This document shows, piece by piece, positions 44,826-54,319 of a stretch of DNA of 64,000 nt. The translations under genes were made by a program, and so were the position numbers. The DNA comes from Burkholderiales bacterium (GTDB lineage: Bacteria; Pseudomonadota; Gammaproteobacteria; Burkholderiales; Burkholderiaceae_D). The stretch covers positions 1 through 64,000 of the forward strand of contig JACQDX010000082.1 in NCBI GenBank assembly GCA_016200895.1. Reading direction: 5' to 3'. The notes under the pieces are model-generated. The model saw only the letters and a program-made list of their open reading frames with translations. It did no database searches and was not told where the DNA came from. Within the stretch, counting starts at the first letter, position 1, and every line of letters begins with the position of its first letter.

Positions 44826-46424
44826 TCAACGCTGTGCCGCTGTCAGCTTAAGCAGTATCACATCGTTCTCACGCATGGTGACTTTGATATGCACCTTACC
44901 TGAGCTACTGACCTGCAGCTTGCGCAGCTCAGGTTTATCCACTGTCAGGTTTTGCAGTGTCTGTAATTGCCCGGCGCTGAGTGACTTCGGTGAACCCATT
45001 TCCAGATAGGCGGTATGCGCATCATTGGCCAGGTAGCCAGTCCGATAAATTTGGGCCGTGTATTTACCCGGCTTCAGGCCAGTCAGTTGCAACTCCAGCG
45101 GAGTAGTTTCAACAGACGGTAATACCTTGGTGTAAAACGCACGATTACTCTTGTCCTGCACAGGCTGGTGATAATCCCACGCCAGCACTTGCAGTGTCTT
45201 GCCGCTGCGGCTTACATAACTTTGCGCGTCTTGCTTAGCTTGTATGGCGAGTATTTCATCACCTAACTGGTGTAGATATTTATAGGCAAAGAATGCTGGC
45301 TTGCGTATACCCTGTGGATTGAGCAAGCCAAAGCCACCTTCAAATGGTGCAGTTGGCGGCCCTGGTTCTTCAAACAGGTCGGTGTAAGTCCAGTAACTCA
45401 TGCCTTGCAACTGCCCCTCACTGGATTTCAGTTTGCTGAGAATATAGGCAGCGCTGATATAAGAATCATGCACAGGGTCACGCGGCGTGTAACTACTACT
45501 CCATTCAGTAAAGAACAGCGGCAATTCAGGACGGGCAGTAACCTTGATCTGGGCTCTGACCTTATGCACATCAGCCACGATGGCATGCGGTGAAGTGGAG
45601 AGTTTGGTATCGCTGACACCATGTTCATCAATGAAGCCGCCATCCACGCCATAGGTGTGGGTAGTAATGAAATCCACCGGCGCACCAGTTTTTTGCGTGA
45701 ATGCCAAAAATTCTGGTACCCAGACAGCACCGGCAGTAGCTGGCCCACCCACTCTGAGTTGCGGATCTATCGCCTTGATGGCACGGGCGGTTCTTTCATA
45801 TAAATCGAAATAGGCAGCCTGATCTGCACCCTCCCAGAAGATGGCAAGATTAGGCTCATTCCAGACTTCAAAATACCAGCTCCGGACTTCTTCTTTTCCA
45901 TAGCGAGCCTCCAGGTGGCGCACAAAGGCATCCACCAGGGCGGTCCACTTTACCGGGTCGGGGTGTGAGATATTCCCCTTCCAGTAAAAGATGGTTTTCT
46001 CAGAACTTCTCATTGCATGTGGCGTGAAGCCCAGTTCCACAAAGGGTTTGATGCCCATGCGCAGCAAGCGGTCATACAGGGCATCTATCCTGCTCCAGTC
46101 ATAAACCGGTTTGCCGTCTTGCTCAGTGTAGGTTTGCAAGACATCATGGAAGATGCCATGAAAGCGCAAATAGCGAAAACCCAGTTCATCCTTGATGGTC
46201 TGTAACTGGGCAAGACTGTCTTCCCTCATCAGGGTGCCAGGATAATCTGAACCTATGGACAAATCAGCAAAGTGATCACGCGGCACGCCGGGAGCATTGA
46301 CATCAATGCTGATACGGCGCGGCCCGGCGGCATGTGAGACGTTGAACAGGCTGTGCAGGCCGAGCAGGCCGAGCAGACTGAAAAAGAACGGCATTGCCAG
46401 GACGAACAACTGTGGTTTGAACAT
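44826..46424 (-). CDS. GH39 beta-xylosidase, exported
   Basis: Releases xylose from xylo-oligosaccharides. The chain has a leader MFKPQLFVLAMPFFF ending VSHAAG; I chose 46424 because it gives a clean signal peptide with AAAGG upstream, but 46454 is possible. The barrel shows YLRFHGIFHDVL, the acid/base FEVWNEPNLAIFW and the nucleophile LPLFFTEWSSSY. A beta-sandwich domain follows after about residue 350. A degenerate copy of the 35-bp element lies just upstream at 46479-46513. GH10 follows it. Confidence 0.92.
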   Translation of the reverse strand: MFKPQLFVLAMPFFFSLLGLLGLHSLFNVSHAAGPRRISIDVNAPGVPRDHFADLSIGSDYPGTLMREDSLAQLQTIKDELGFRYLRFHGIFHDVLQTYTEQDGKPVYDWSRIDALYDRLLRMGIKPFVELGFTPHAMRSSEKTIFYWKGNISHPDPVKWTALVDAFVRHLEARYGKEEVRSWYFEVWNEPNLAIFWEGADQAAYFDLYERTARAIKAIDPQLRVGGPATAGAVWVPEFLAFTQKTGAPVDFITTHTYGVDGGFIDEHGVSDTKLSTSPHAIVADVHKVRAQIKVTARPELPLFFTEWSSSYTPRDPVHDSYISAAYILSKLKSSEGQLQGMSYWTYTDLFEEPGPPTAPFEGGFGLLNPQGIRKPAFFAYKYLHQLGDEILAIQAKQDAQSYVSRSGKTLQVLAWDYHQPVQDKSNRAFYTKVLPSVETTPLELQLTGLKPGKYTAQIYRTGYLANDAHTAYLEMGSPKSLSAGQLQTLQNLTVDKPELRKLQVSSSGKVHIKVTMRENDVILLKLTAAQR

Positions 46425-46478
46425 GAAGGCAGCCTTTGGAATGTGAGCTTGCATTCTGCGGCCACCTGCCAGCCTGTG

Positions 46479-46513
46479 CAATTATGAAAATCGCTAGCCA
46501 GCAGAACGATAAC
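46479..46513. promoter_or_regulatory. Degenerate copy D of the 35-bp element (before GH39)
   Basis: The first 19 bases (CAATTATGAAAATCGCTAG) match the consensus at 15 positions and the last ten (GAACGATAAC) at six. The position, just upstream of a minus-strand xylosidase gene, is like the three exact copies. The inverted symmetry is largely lost, so binding may be weak. Confidence 0.5.
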
Positions 46514-46573
46514 TGCCAGCTGGCGCGAAGAACTGCCTGGGCAGCCCTTCGCTTACTGCTTATGCAAATACCA

Positions 46574-49426
46574 TCAGAATGAATACTCTGCCTTGACCGT
46601 GTATGCACGGCCTATGGGTTTGGCGATATTTTGCGCAAACACGACGCGAGAACTCAGTCTCTGATTTGACAAAGGTGGATCGACATTCAGCAGATTATTG
46701 ATACCCAGACTCAACCTGAACTTATCCGAATAGCGATAATTGGCACTCAGGTTATAAATGATATAGGGATCGATCACGTTGTAATACGGCTGCCCAAACT
46801 TTTGTGTAGGCAGGGCATTGGTGTCTTCATAACTGGCAGTATAGGATTGCGACAACTGAGTGGCGAACTTGCCCATATTCCAGGACAAGCGCAAATTATG
46901 ACGCCAGCGGAATATATAAGTATTCGCCGAAGTCGAACCTGTAGCCAATGCCCCCGGCCTGCCTACGCTGTCTACCCAGGCACCACCCACGTCGTTTTGC
47001 CCCTCATACTTGTTGACGTAGGTGCCGTCCATGCTGACACCAAATTTACCCCAGCTAGTCGTCGGCAACAGGTAGCGGAAGCTGGTATCAATACCGCGCG
47101 TGTGTACACCGCCCATATTCAGGCGGGTGACCACGATATAGTTCAGCGTGCCATCCGGGTTCCTGACAAACAGATTGGAATACTTGCTCACATCAGAAAA
47201 TATCGTTTCTTCGGTGATCTGGGCGATGGTTCCCTTCATGCGTATGTCCCAGATATCGAAAGAGAGCATCATGTTCTTGACTGGTTCCAGCACGATGCCT
47301 GCAGTCAATGTACGTGATTTTTCCGGTTGCAGATCAGGATTGGCACCTGTCAGTGTCGTCAGTTGGGTATTGCAGACGCGGGCAGGATCAAGATTCAATC
47401 CTGCATACTTGGGGTCACTGGTCAGTGTGCCTGTATTTGGCTGCGATGGTGTCGTACTTGGGCAAAGCAGGGGATCATCCCAGCGATTGGTGGATGGCGT
47501 TTTCGTGCGTGGCGTGCCATACAGTTCTGGCAGGGTTGGTGCGCGGAAACCGGTGCTGGCCGTGCCACGCAACATGATGGCCTTATGTGGTTCCCAACGC
47601 ACACTGGCCTTAGGGTTCACGGTAGATCCAAAATCACTGAAATGATCAGCACGGGCGGCAAAGGTCAGGTCCAGCCCTTTGCTCAGTGGTGCATCGATCT
47701 CCACATACAGACCAGCAATGGTGCGCGCACCACTGGGGTTGGCACCCGGTGTGCCAGAGGTCTTGTAGACGATATCGTTGCTAAGGGCACTGGTCGAATC
47801 GGTATATGTCTCTCTATGCAGGTCACCACCAACTGCGATGGAGAGCGAACCGCCAGGCAATTCTTTCAATGCGCGTGACAGGTTGAAATCAGGGCCAAAG
47901 TATTTCACGCTCGCAGTACGATAATTGGTATCGTCAACCTTGATACTGTTGAGATAAGCCTGTCCTGTCGCATCTTGCGCACCGAATGGATTGAGGATGC
48001 CATTTGCCACGCCCTCGTACAGTTTAGGTGTGCTGACAAAGCCACTCTTCCAACTGACACGCCGCTTGCTCATTGCGGCATTGAAGCCGACACGGTAATC
48101 CCAGCCCATGAACTCACCCTCGTCGGCGACGACAAGGCGGTTGGTATTTTGCCGGTCATCCGTGCCTGCCGGGCCAAGTTCATCCAGGCTCCAGGTCAGG
48201 GCCAGGTCTTGTCCAGTGACCCCGGCAACTGCTGGCACACCACCGCTACCGCCTGGGTACCACTTGCTGTTCTTGCTGATGAACAGCGGTTTTCGCACAC
48301 CGGGATTGAGCTTGTCGTAATCAGTCTGCGCACCAAATACCTGCGGTGGATTCAGTGCATCAATATAAGATTCACTGGCAAGTACCTCAACCGTCAGCAG
48401 CTTATTGTCACCATGGCGCAAAGACCCTTTGCTAAACAGCGTGGTTTGCTTGTTCTCTGGCAGCAGTTGCGGATAAAGACTGGGGTCGAGAATACAGGTC
48501 TTGATGCCGGAACCTGATACCTTGATCGAGGGCAGGCTGTATTGCGCACCATAATTGCTGGTGCAGCCAGTTGCCCAATACGGATTGCCCGTAATCGTAG
48601 TCGCCTTGCCGTTGGTGTACACCGTAAAGTTGGCCGGTGACGACGATGAGCCAGAAGTATTGGTAGAAAACACGCTGCCGCCAAGTTGGGCGATGGTATC
48701 CGGATTCCAGAGTTCTGGCCTGTCCTTCTGCATCAAAGAGGAGCGCGACTGTATGTCAAATGCCGCATACACATTCCAGCCATCTTTATTCAGATCACCC
48801 TTGCCACCAGCAATGGAAAAACGGCGCTGGTCACCGCCACCAGAGCGCTGCGGTGCAACGACACTGGCTACCAGCCTGATCTCATTAAGGGTGCGCCTGG
48901 TGATGAAATTGACTACCCCGGCGATAGCGTCAGTACCATAAATCGACGATGCGCCGTCACGCAAGACTTCTACCCTTTCGATGGCGCTCATGGGGACGAC
49001 ATCGACGTTAATCGAGCTGTCGCCGATGGCTTCGTTGGGCAGGCGCCGTCCGTTCAGCAATACCAGGGTACGGTTGGTGTTCAGGCCACGCATATTGATC
49101 ATGGTGCCACCACCACCGCCACCGACCGGTTCATTGGTAGCACCCATGACCAGCGAAGTGGCCACCTCGGACATGGTCGTCAGCCCCTGTGCTTCCAGCT
49201 CTTCTGCCTTGTAGGTAGTCAGCGGCAAGGCATTTTCTGTGGCCAGCCGTTTAATCGAGGAACCAGTAATTTCTATCTTGGCGACCGGGGTTTGAGGTGC
49301 TTGAGGCACCTGATTTTGCCTTGCCATCGCCTGGTTCTGGTTCATCAAAGTCAGTACTGCCAGCGTCACTGCGCTGATCTTGATGCTGGCATGCTGAGGA
49401 AGCCTGGTGCGTCTGATTTTTTCCAT
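46574..49426 (-). CDS. TonB-dependent receptor of the pectin locus
   Basis: Outer-membrane receptor of 950 aa. GGAGACAAAAA precedes the ATG. The leader ends MARQNQ, followed by VAKIEITGSSIKR, a TonB-box and plug start of the iron-siderophore-like/glycan class. The plug contains a run of six glycines before TMINMRGLNTNRTLVLLNGRRLP, then RVEVLRDGASSIYGTDAIAGVVNFIT. The C-terminus ends YTVKAEYSF. It starts 45 bases after the pectinesterase gene stop and so is probably in one operon with CE8 and GH28, which suggests import of oligogalacturonides. The glycine run is unusual but is in the variable loop of the plug. Confidence 0.92.
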   Translation of the reverse strand: MEKIRRTRLPQHASIKISAVTLAVLTLMNQNQAMARQNQVPQAPQTPVAKIEITGSSIKRLATENALPLTTYKAEELEAQGLTTMSEVATSLVMGATNEPVGGGGGGTMINMRGLNTNRTLVLLNGRRLPNEAIGDSSINVDVVPMSAIERVEVLRDGASSIYGTDAIAGVVNFITRRTLNEIRLVASVVAPQRSGGGDQRRFSIAGGKGDLNKDGWNVYAAFDIQSRSSLMQKDRPELWNPDTIAQLGGSVFSTNTSGSSSSPANFTVYTNGKATTITGNPYWATGCTSNYGAQYSLPSIKVSGSGIKTCILDPSLYPQLLPENKQTTLFSKGSLRHGDNKLLTVEVLASESYIDALNPPQVFGAQTDYDKLNPGVRKPLFISKNSKWYPGGSGGVPAVAGVTGQDLALTWSLDELGPAGTDDRQNTNRLVVADEGEFMGWDYRVGFNAAMSKRRVSWKSGFVSTPKLYEGVANGILNPFGAQDATGQAYLNSIKVDDTNYRTASVKYFGPDFNLSRALKELPGGSLSIAVGGDLHRETYTDSTSALSNDIVYKTSGTPGANPSGARTIAGLYVEIDAPLSKGLDLTFAARADHFSDFGSTVNPKASVRWEPHKAIMLRGTASTGFRAPTLPELYGTPRTKTPSTNRWDDPLLCPSTTPSQPNTGTLTSDPKYAGLNLDPARVCNTQLTTLTGANPDLQPEKSRTLTAGIVLEPVKNMMLSFDIWDIRMKGTIAQITEETIFSDVSKYSNLFVRNPDGTLNYIVVTRLNMGGVHTRGIDTSFRYLLPTTSWGKFGVSMDGTYVNKYEGQNDVGGAWVDSVGRPGALATGSTSANTYIFRWRHNLRLSWNMGKFATQLSQSYTASYEDTNALPTQKFGQPYYNVIDPYIIYNLSANYRYSDKFRLSLGINNLLNVDPPLSNQRLSSRVVFAQNIAKPIGRAYTVKAEYSF

Positions 49427-49471
49427 TTTTTGTCTCCATCTTTGGTCGTTGGGTTTTATAGTTTTATGGTC

Positions 49472-51856
49472 TTACCTGCTATCCGGTGGCGAGGGATTCC
49501 AACCTTTGCCGTTGTCGAAACTGGCGAAAATCTGGCGGCGACTGGCAAAGCGCTCCGCTACCTGTTTTTCGGTTAATGTGTGGCCTGGCAAGCGCTGTGA
49601 TACATCGAGAGGTTTGCCGTTGATATCCATACTGCCGTATTCACCCCAGCCAGCACCTGGCTGTGCCTGCGCCGACTCTGGCTTTGGCAACAACCAGCCC
49701 ACGGGCGCGATATGCGTGTCCATCCTGCAGTGGATGAAACTGACCTTGTCCCAAGTGCTGGGCGGCCCCTGGCGAGCCAGATAAGCCGTGCCGGGCAAGA
49801 CATCGTTTTGGCCTGGACCAGGTCCATGTGTCAGGCGGCTGTTGAGAAAGACAAATCCAGCTTCATCAGCAGCGACCGTGCGGGCCTGCACTATGTAGCC
49901 GCCACCCTTGCCAGGATTGGCACTGTCGCCGACTGAATGGATTTCACTTTCTTCGAATAAGGCGGCCCTGTTGCCACCCCAGATAAAATCCACATTGCCA
50001 GCAATCAGCGAACGATAAAACCAGGAATAACCCTTCACCTGTATCGTGTCTTGCTCACTGAAAAAACTGGCATTGCGTGCCACCAGGCGGCCACGGTCGC
50101 TACTGAATACCAGGGTTTCTGCCTGCGCCCCGTTACTCCTGGCACGCACCGCTGTATTGACAAGCGTGAGCGTGTCCAGCGTCAGCATGTCTGCATCTTC
50201 AACCAGCATCACTGAGCGCCCGCCAGTGATGAATGGTGTGTATGGTTCCTGGCTGATGCCCGTGCCCGGATTATTACCATCGTCGTTGTAAGCCTGGAGA
50301 ATGACACCGTCGCGGCTTTCGCCACGCAGCGTAAGATTGTCCTTGCCTTTCAGATAAAGTAACTGGTCGTAGCGGCCATTGGCGACGCTTATGGTCACTG
50401 GTTCTGCACGCGACATAGTGCGCATGACGTGATTCAAAGCACCCTGCACAGTACGGAAATCTGCCGGACCATCATCATCGACAGTCAGCTTGTTGCCATA
50501 GGGCGCTGCCTTGCGCGTGCTGAATGTCCATCCCGCCGCCCGACCCAGCCCGGCAAACACCTGCCCGCCAAGACTGGCATTGGTGAAGACACCTGCATCC
50601 ACTGCAACGTAATATTCCGTGCCATATGCCAGACGTGCATTGTGCGGTTTGATCGTCACGGTCTTGCCATCTACCCTGATGAGCTTGTAACACAGCACAC
50701 GTTTGAATTCTTGCCCGGCATAGCCGATCTCATCAATGTCATCACCAAGGCGGATCACATCGACCAAAGCATTATCGGAGGCCCGGAAAATGCGCACTGA
50801 GCCAACCGGCCCCAGGCTGGGTGCCTGATCAAACACGATCTGCAAAGACGTGTCTGGCAGCACATCTTCAGCATGTGCTGCCGGGCTGACTTTGTCTTGC
50901 AGTGCATAGCTTTGTGCAGATGTAGTGAAAGCCGGGGCGACACTGACTGCGAGATAGGTAGCCACATTGGCATCCGCCTGACTGCTTATCGCGACGGTCG
51001 CTGTGCCGGGACGTAGTGGAGTGACCATGATTTCGTCATCCCTGACTACCACACTGGCAATGCCCGGCGCACTTGATAACGCAGTGATTGGCGTAATGGG
51101 CATTGCAGGTTTGTCCTTGCCTGCAATTACACGCGCAGCATAATACAGTGGTACATCACCCGCCTGCAAGCTGACTCTATCGTTCATGCGCGCCAGGCCA
51201 ATGCGTTGTGGTTTGTTGGCAGCCGCACCGCTACGGACATCGTCAAACTCAAAGCCCTGGCCTTTCGCCAGCAAGCCTATGTGTCTCTCAAATGGCGAAG
51301 TATCTGTAGCAGTACTCAGTATTTCACCATTCAGGTATAACGCCAGCAAGTCACCGGCCACGTCCAGCCTGAGCGTGTAAAAACTACCCTTCGGCCCCAG
51401 CTCTTTTGCTGACTGCCTCAGTCTGCTCAGCTTGCCATTCTGCATTTTCACCAACTCTATGAGCAGCCTTTGCTTGTCACGCTGAATAACCAGGCTGGCA
51501 GCCAGCCAGTTGTTATCGTCCTGGTAGCGTGCCAAAAGATAAGCCTGGCCATCTGCAGCATTTGTACTGGAGACGGGACGCACGCGTGCCTCGACAAAGT
51601 AATCACCACCTGGTATTACCTCTGGTGCAGATACCAACAGCGGACCACCCTGCCCGCTTAGTAGCAGCACGTGATTACTCGATCCATCCTGGCTGCGCAC
51701 CTTTGCATCAGATGTGCCAGGTACTTTGCTTGCCCAGTGCGTCGCGCCATTCTCGAAATTCTCGCACCAGCTTGCGCCACCAGGGCAGGTTGCTGCATGG
51801 GTATGCAATGCATACACGGTCGCCAGCACTGCCGGCAGTAAATGACTAATTTTCAT
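49472..51856 (-). CDS. Multidomain pectinesterase (CE8)
   Basis: De-esterifies methylated homogalacturonan. The exported 794-aa protein has a signal peptide ending HTHA, a concanavalin-like beta-sandwich at about 20-205, a bacterial Ig-like segment near 225-305, a Big_5-like segment near 325-440 and a C-terminal pectinesterase domain at about 455-790. The esterase shows DGPADFRTVQGALNHV, SEQDTIQVKGYSWFY and AGNVDFIWGG with the catalytic Gln and Asp residues, and GGYIVQAR with an Arg. The usual LGRPW is YLARQGP, a changed motif that keeps the Arg. The N-terminal modules are a substrate-binding addition. It lies between GH28 and the TonB receptor. Confidence 0.9.
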   Translation of the reverse strand: MKISHLLPAVLATVYALHTHAATCPGGASWCENFENGATHWASKVPGTSDAKVRSQDGSSNHVLLLSGQGGPLLVSAPEVIPGGDYFVEARVRPVSSTNAADGQAYLLARYQDDNNWLAASLVIQRDKQRLLIELVKMQNGKLSRLRQSAKELGPKGSFYTLRLDVAGDLLALYLNGEILSTATDTSPFERHIGLLAKGQGFEFDDVRSGAAANKPQRIGLARMNDRVSLQAGDVPLYYAARVIAGKDKPAMPITPITALSSAPGIASVVVRDDEIMVTPLRPGTATVAISSQADANVATYLAVSVAPAFTTSAQSYALQDKVSPAAHAEDVLPDTSLQIVFDQAPSLGPVGSVRIFRASDNALVDVIRLGDDIDEIGYAGQEFKRVLCYKLIRVDGKTVTIKPHNARLAYGTEYYVAVDAGVFTNASLGGQVFAGLGRAAGWTFSTRKAAPYGNKLTVDDDGPADFRTVQGALNHVMRTMSRAEPVTISVANGRYDQLLYLKGKDNLTLRGESRDGVILQAYNDDGNNPGTGISQEPYTPFITGGRSVMLVEDADMLTLDTLTLVNTAVRARSNGAQAETLVFSSDRGRLVARNASFFSEQDTIQVKGYSWFYRSLIAGNVDFIWGGNRAALFEESEIHSVGDSANPGKGGGYIVQARTVAADEAGFVFLNSRLTHGPGPGQNDVLPGTAYLARQGPPSTWDKVSFIHCRMDTHIAPVGWLLPKPESAQAQPGAGWGEYGSMDINGKPLDVSQRLPGHTLTEKQVAERFASRRQIFASFDNGKGWNPSPPDSR

Positions 51857-51885
51857 AGATATGTGTGAAGAATTTATCAGCTAAG

Positions 51886-51930
51886 CATCTGCTGGCATCT
51901 GATGGCATTGATGGCATCTGTTGGCAGATA
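51886..51930. repeat. Short imperfect tandem repeats of GGCATCTG type
   Basis: The gap between the GH28 and CE8 genes carries repeated GCATCTG, TGGCATCTG, TGGCATTG and TGGCATCTG units. They may come from replication slippage. No regulatory role is evident. Confidence 0.45.
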
Positions 51931-51950
51931 CCATCAAATGCCCACAGTCG

Positions 51951-53264
51951 CTATTCTGGAAACGGCACGAAGCGTTCCTGGCAATTGAGCGCCTTTGCAT
52001 CAGCCACGTTAAGCTGACCCGTCAGTTTGGCAAATTCCAGTTTGACTACTGGTTTGCCGGCGACGACCACGTCTTGCAGTGCGAGTTGCAGCGGGCGCTG
52101 CTCGTCATATCCCTGCAAGATCACTTGCCCAGGTGTCAGGCTGTGCACGCGTTCCATACGGATATCGGTATAAGAAGGAATTAACTGACCCGACGGACCC
52201 GGCTCATATTGCGTATTGATATACAGCGGCCAGCGATTATCGCGCAGGCAAACATCGCGATAGACAACACCAGAAACCACGCCGCCGCGTCTGTCATTAC
52301 TCTTGATGCGCAGGCCTGAGGTAGTGCCATCCATAACCAGGTCTTCAACCAGCACATTACGCACCCCACCATTCGTTTCACTGCCTATCGACATGCCATG
52401 GCCGCTATAGAAATGATTATGCAGGATGGAGATATTTTCAGTTGGCCCGTTATTGCCAGCCTTGATGGCGACATTGTCATCACCAGTACGTATGTAACTA
52501 TGCGCAATCGTCACATTGCGCGACGCTCCCGGATCTATACCATCGGTATTGCGCGCATCATGTGGCGTATCAATGCGTATGCCCCAGGCAGTAAAGCCAT
52601 CGACGCGGTTCATCGCTACATGGAAGTTTGGTGAATTGCGCAAGGTGATATGGTGCATCGTAAAGTCTTGCACCTTGTCCAGCTGTATCAGGCGCGGCAC
52701 ATTCTGGCGCTGCTTTTCTTTCTGCGCCCGGCGGGCGATTTGCCACCAGGTTTCGCTCTTGCCTTCTATGAGCTGGCCACCCTGGCCATCAATGACACCC
52801 TCACCCATGATACCAGCGCCCGACACTCCTTCGACGGTGATAAATGGTTGGCAGCCCTTGCCAGTAGCATCGTTGCTACCACAGGTTTTTGCGCCACGGT
52901 TATACAACAAGGGGTTGGTGCTGGCATACAGGGTCACACCTGCATCCACCACCAGCGTGACACCGCTACGCAACTTCAAGGGGCCAGCCATAAATGATTT
53001 GCTGCCAGCACCGGCAGCCAGATGCACAGCCTTGCCTGGCACACAGCTATCCAGTGCGGCCTGTATGCGCGGCGCATCATTCTGATTTGCTGTCGAGGTT
53101 TCTGCCAGCAGCGTCGCGCAGGTAGCTGGCATGACCGGTTCACGAACCGTGCGCGTATCTTGCGCCTGTGCTGTAGTAGTCAGTACAGAAATGGCCACAA
53201 CCCCGGCCGACGCCAGCAAACGCAAGAGGTACTCACGTGCTTGGGCGAAATTGAATAAGTACAT
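51951..53264 (-). CDS. GH28 polygalacturonase, exported
   Basis: Hydrolyses polygalacturonate. About 437 aa from the chosen start at 53264 (MYLFNFAQAREY), which has GGAG 8 bases upstream; the longer reading to 53387 is rejected. A signal peptide ends TTAQA. The beta-helix carries all four GH28 catalytic segments: NTDGID, RTGDDN, GHGMSIG and RIKSN, in order between about residues 235 and 330. It heads the apparent pectin unit GH28, CE8, TonB receptor, whose genes are 94 and 45 bases apart. The galacturonate formed could be oxidised by Udh, but a galactarate dehydratase is not in the window. Confidence 0.93.
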   Translation of the reverse strand: MYLFNFAQAREYLLRLLASAGVVAISVLTTTAQAQDTRTVREPVMPATCATLLAETSTANQNDAPRIQAALDSCVPGKAVHLAAGAGSKSFMAGPLKLRSGVTLVVDAGVTLYASTNPLLYNRGAKTCGSNDATGKGCQPFITVEGVSGAGIMGEGVIDGQGGQLIEGKSETWWQIARRAQKEKQRQNVPRLIQLDKVQDFTMHHITLRNSPNFHVAMNRVDGFTAWGIRIDTPHDARNTDGIDPGASRNVTIAHSYIRTGDDNVAIKAGNNGPTENISILHNHFYSGHGMSIGSETNGGVRNVLVEDLVMDGTTSGLRIKSNDRRGGVVSGVVYRDVCLRDNRWPLYINTQYEPGPSGQLIPSYTDIRMERVHSLTPGQVILQGYDEQRPLQLALQDVVVAGKPVVKLEFAKLTGQLNVADAKALNCQERFVPFPE

Positions 53265-53866
53265 ATATCGTCTCCAGTTATTATAAATGCGTATGTCTGT
53301 GACTCTGTGACATGACGCTAACCGGAGCACCTCGCGTACTCCACGCCGTTTAAACGAGGGCCATGAAGAAAATGGCCGAGGTCGCACGATCGTATCTGTT
53401 TTATTACTTTGTGAACAGCCTATCTAATTTTCGGGTCCACCTGATACAGCTATGAAAAAGACTAACAGATGAAAATGAAATACACCATTAGCAGATTTGC
53501 TGGTGGGAAGAATCATTATTCGATTTGGTGATTTTCGCAAATTTTTGTTGTTGCAGAGTTGCAAGCTCGCACTATCACCTCTGATATAGCTAAATTTGCT
53601 CGCAATTTAATGCAAAAAGTTTATTTCACCATAATTAAACCTGAAAACATCCGCGGAATTGATGCTTGCGCAAACTCTCAATATTTCTGCTTCACGTGAG
53701 AAGTTTTTACGATATGTGAACTACCGAACAGTCAATCAATTGCAAAAGGGGCAAGCTGCGTTTCAAATGCCCCTTCTCTAAGACTTCAGACCCATCATGT
53801 TGTTTTCAGGGATGTTTACTATTTCAGTGTTCGTTAGCAACTCGACAAACTATGAGAGGAAATATT
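53265..53866. other. 602-bp intergenic region
   Basis: AT-rich gap between the divergent GH28 and VOC genes. It contains a small hairpin GGCCAT/ATGGCC at 53359-53377, the palindrome GTTTAAAC near 53349, a weak relative of the 35-bp element near 53446 and a GC-rich hairpin AAGGGGCA/TGCCCCTT at 53746-53775 in the VOC gene leader. No gene or RNA was recognised. Confidence 0.5.
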
Positions 53867-54289
53867 ATGCAAGTTCAAGCTATCTTAGCCTTTGGTGGTC
53901 ATAGCGAAGCAGCCATCCAGTTTTACAAAGAGGCACTCGGCGCAGAAGTAATCGTCATGATGCGCTGGAAAGACAGCCCTGATCCGGCATTGCGCACGGT
54001 TTCCCAAGACCCTGAAAAGATCATGCATGCTGCCCTTCGCATAGGCGACACCACGCTGATGACAACCGATGGTGTCGAGACCTTGAAACAACCGGATTTC
54101 AAGGGCATTACACTCGCCATTGAAGCCAAGGATGATGCAGAGGCCAAACAACTATTCGTCGCACTCAGCAATGGTGGAAAAGTACAGATGCCATTGGCAA
54201 AAACCTTTTGGACATCCCTTTCCGGCATGGTAGTTGACCGTTTTGGTGTGTCATGGATGGTCAATGTAGCCTCGCCAACAAAGCATTGA
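53867..54289 (+). CDS. VOC-family protein, PhnB-like (second copy)
   Basis: 140-aa vicinal-oxygen-chelate protein, about four fifths identical by eye to 16149-16568; the shared stretches include IVMMRWKDSPDPALR and SLSGMVVDRFG. The ATG at 53867 has GAGAGGA seven bases upstream; an earlier ATG at 53852 has no site. It is followed by DUF899, YciI and DUF4142 genes, a group often seen together as small stress- or antibiotic-related proteins. The actual ligand is unknown. Confidence 0.88.
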   Translation: MQVQAILAFGGHSEAAIQFYKEALGAEVIVMMRWKDSPDPALRTVSQDPEKIMHAALRIGDTTLMTTDGVETLKQPDFKGITLAIEAKDDAEAKQLFVALSNGGKVQMPLAKTFWTSLSGMVVDRFGVSWMVNVASPTKH

Positions 54290-54319
54290 ATCTTGCATCA
54301 TGCATGATGAGGAGTTGAC

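Noticed and set aside
53446..53480. Possible fifth copy of the 35-bp element before GH28
   Set aside because: Only about 13 of the first 19 bases match and the second half is lost, so it is not separable from chance.
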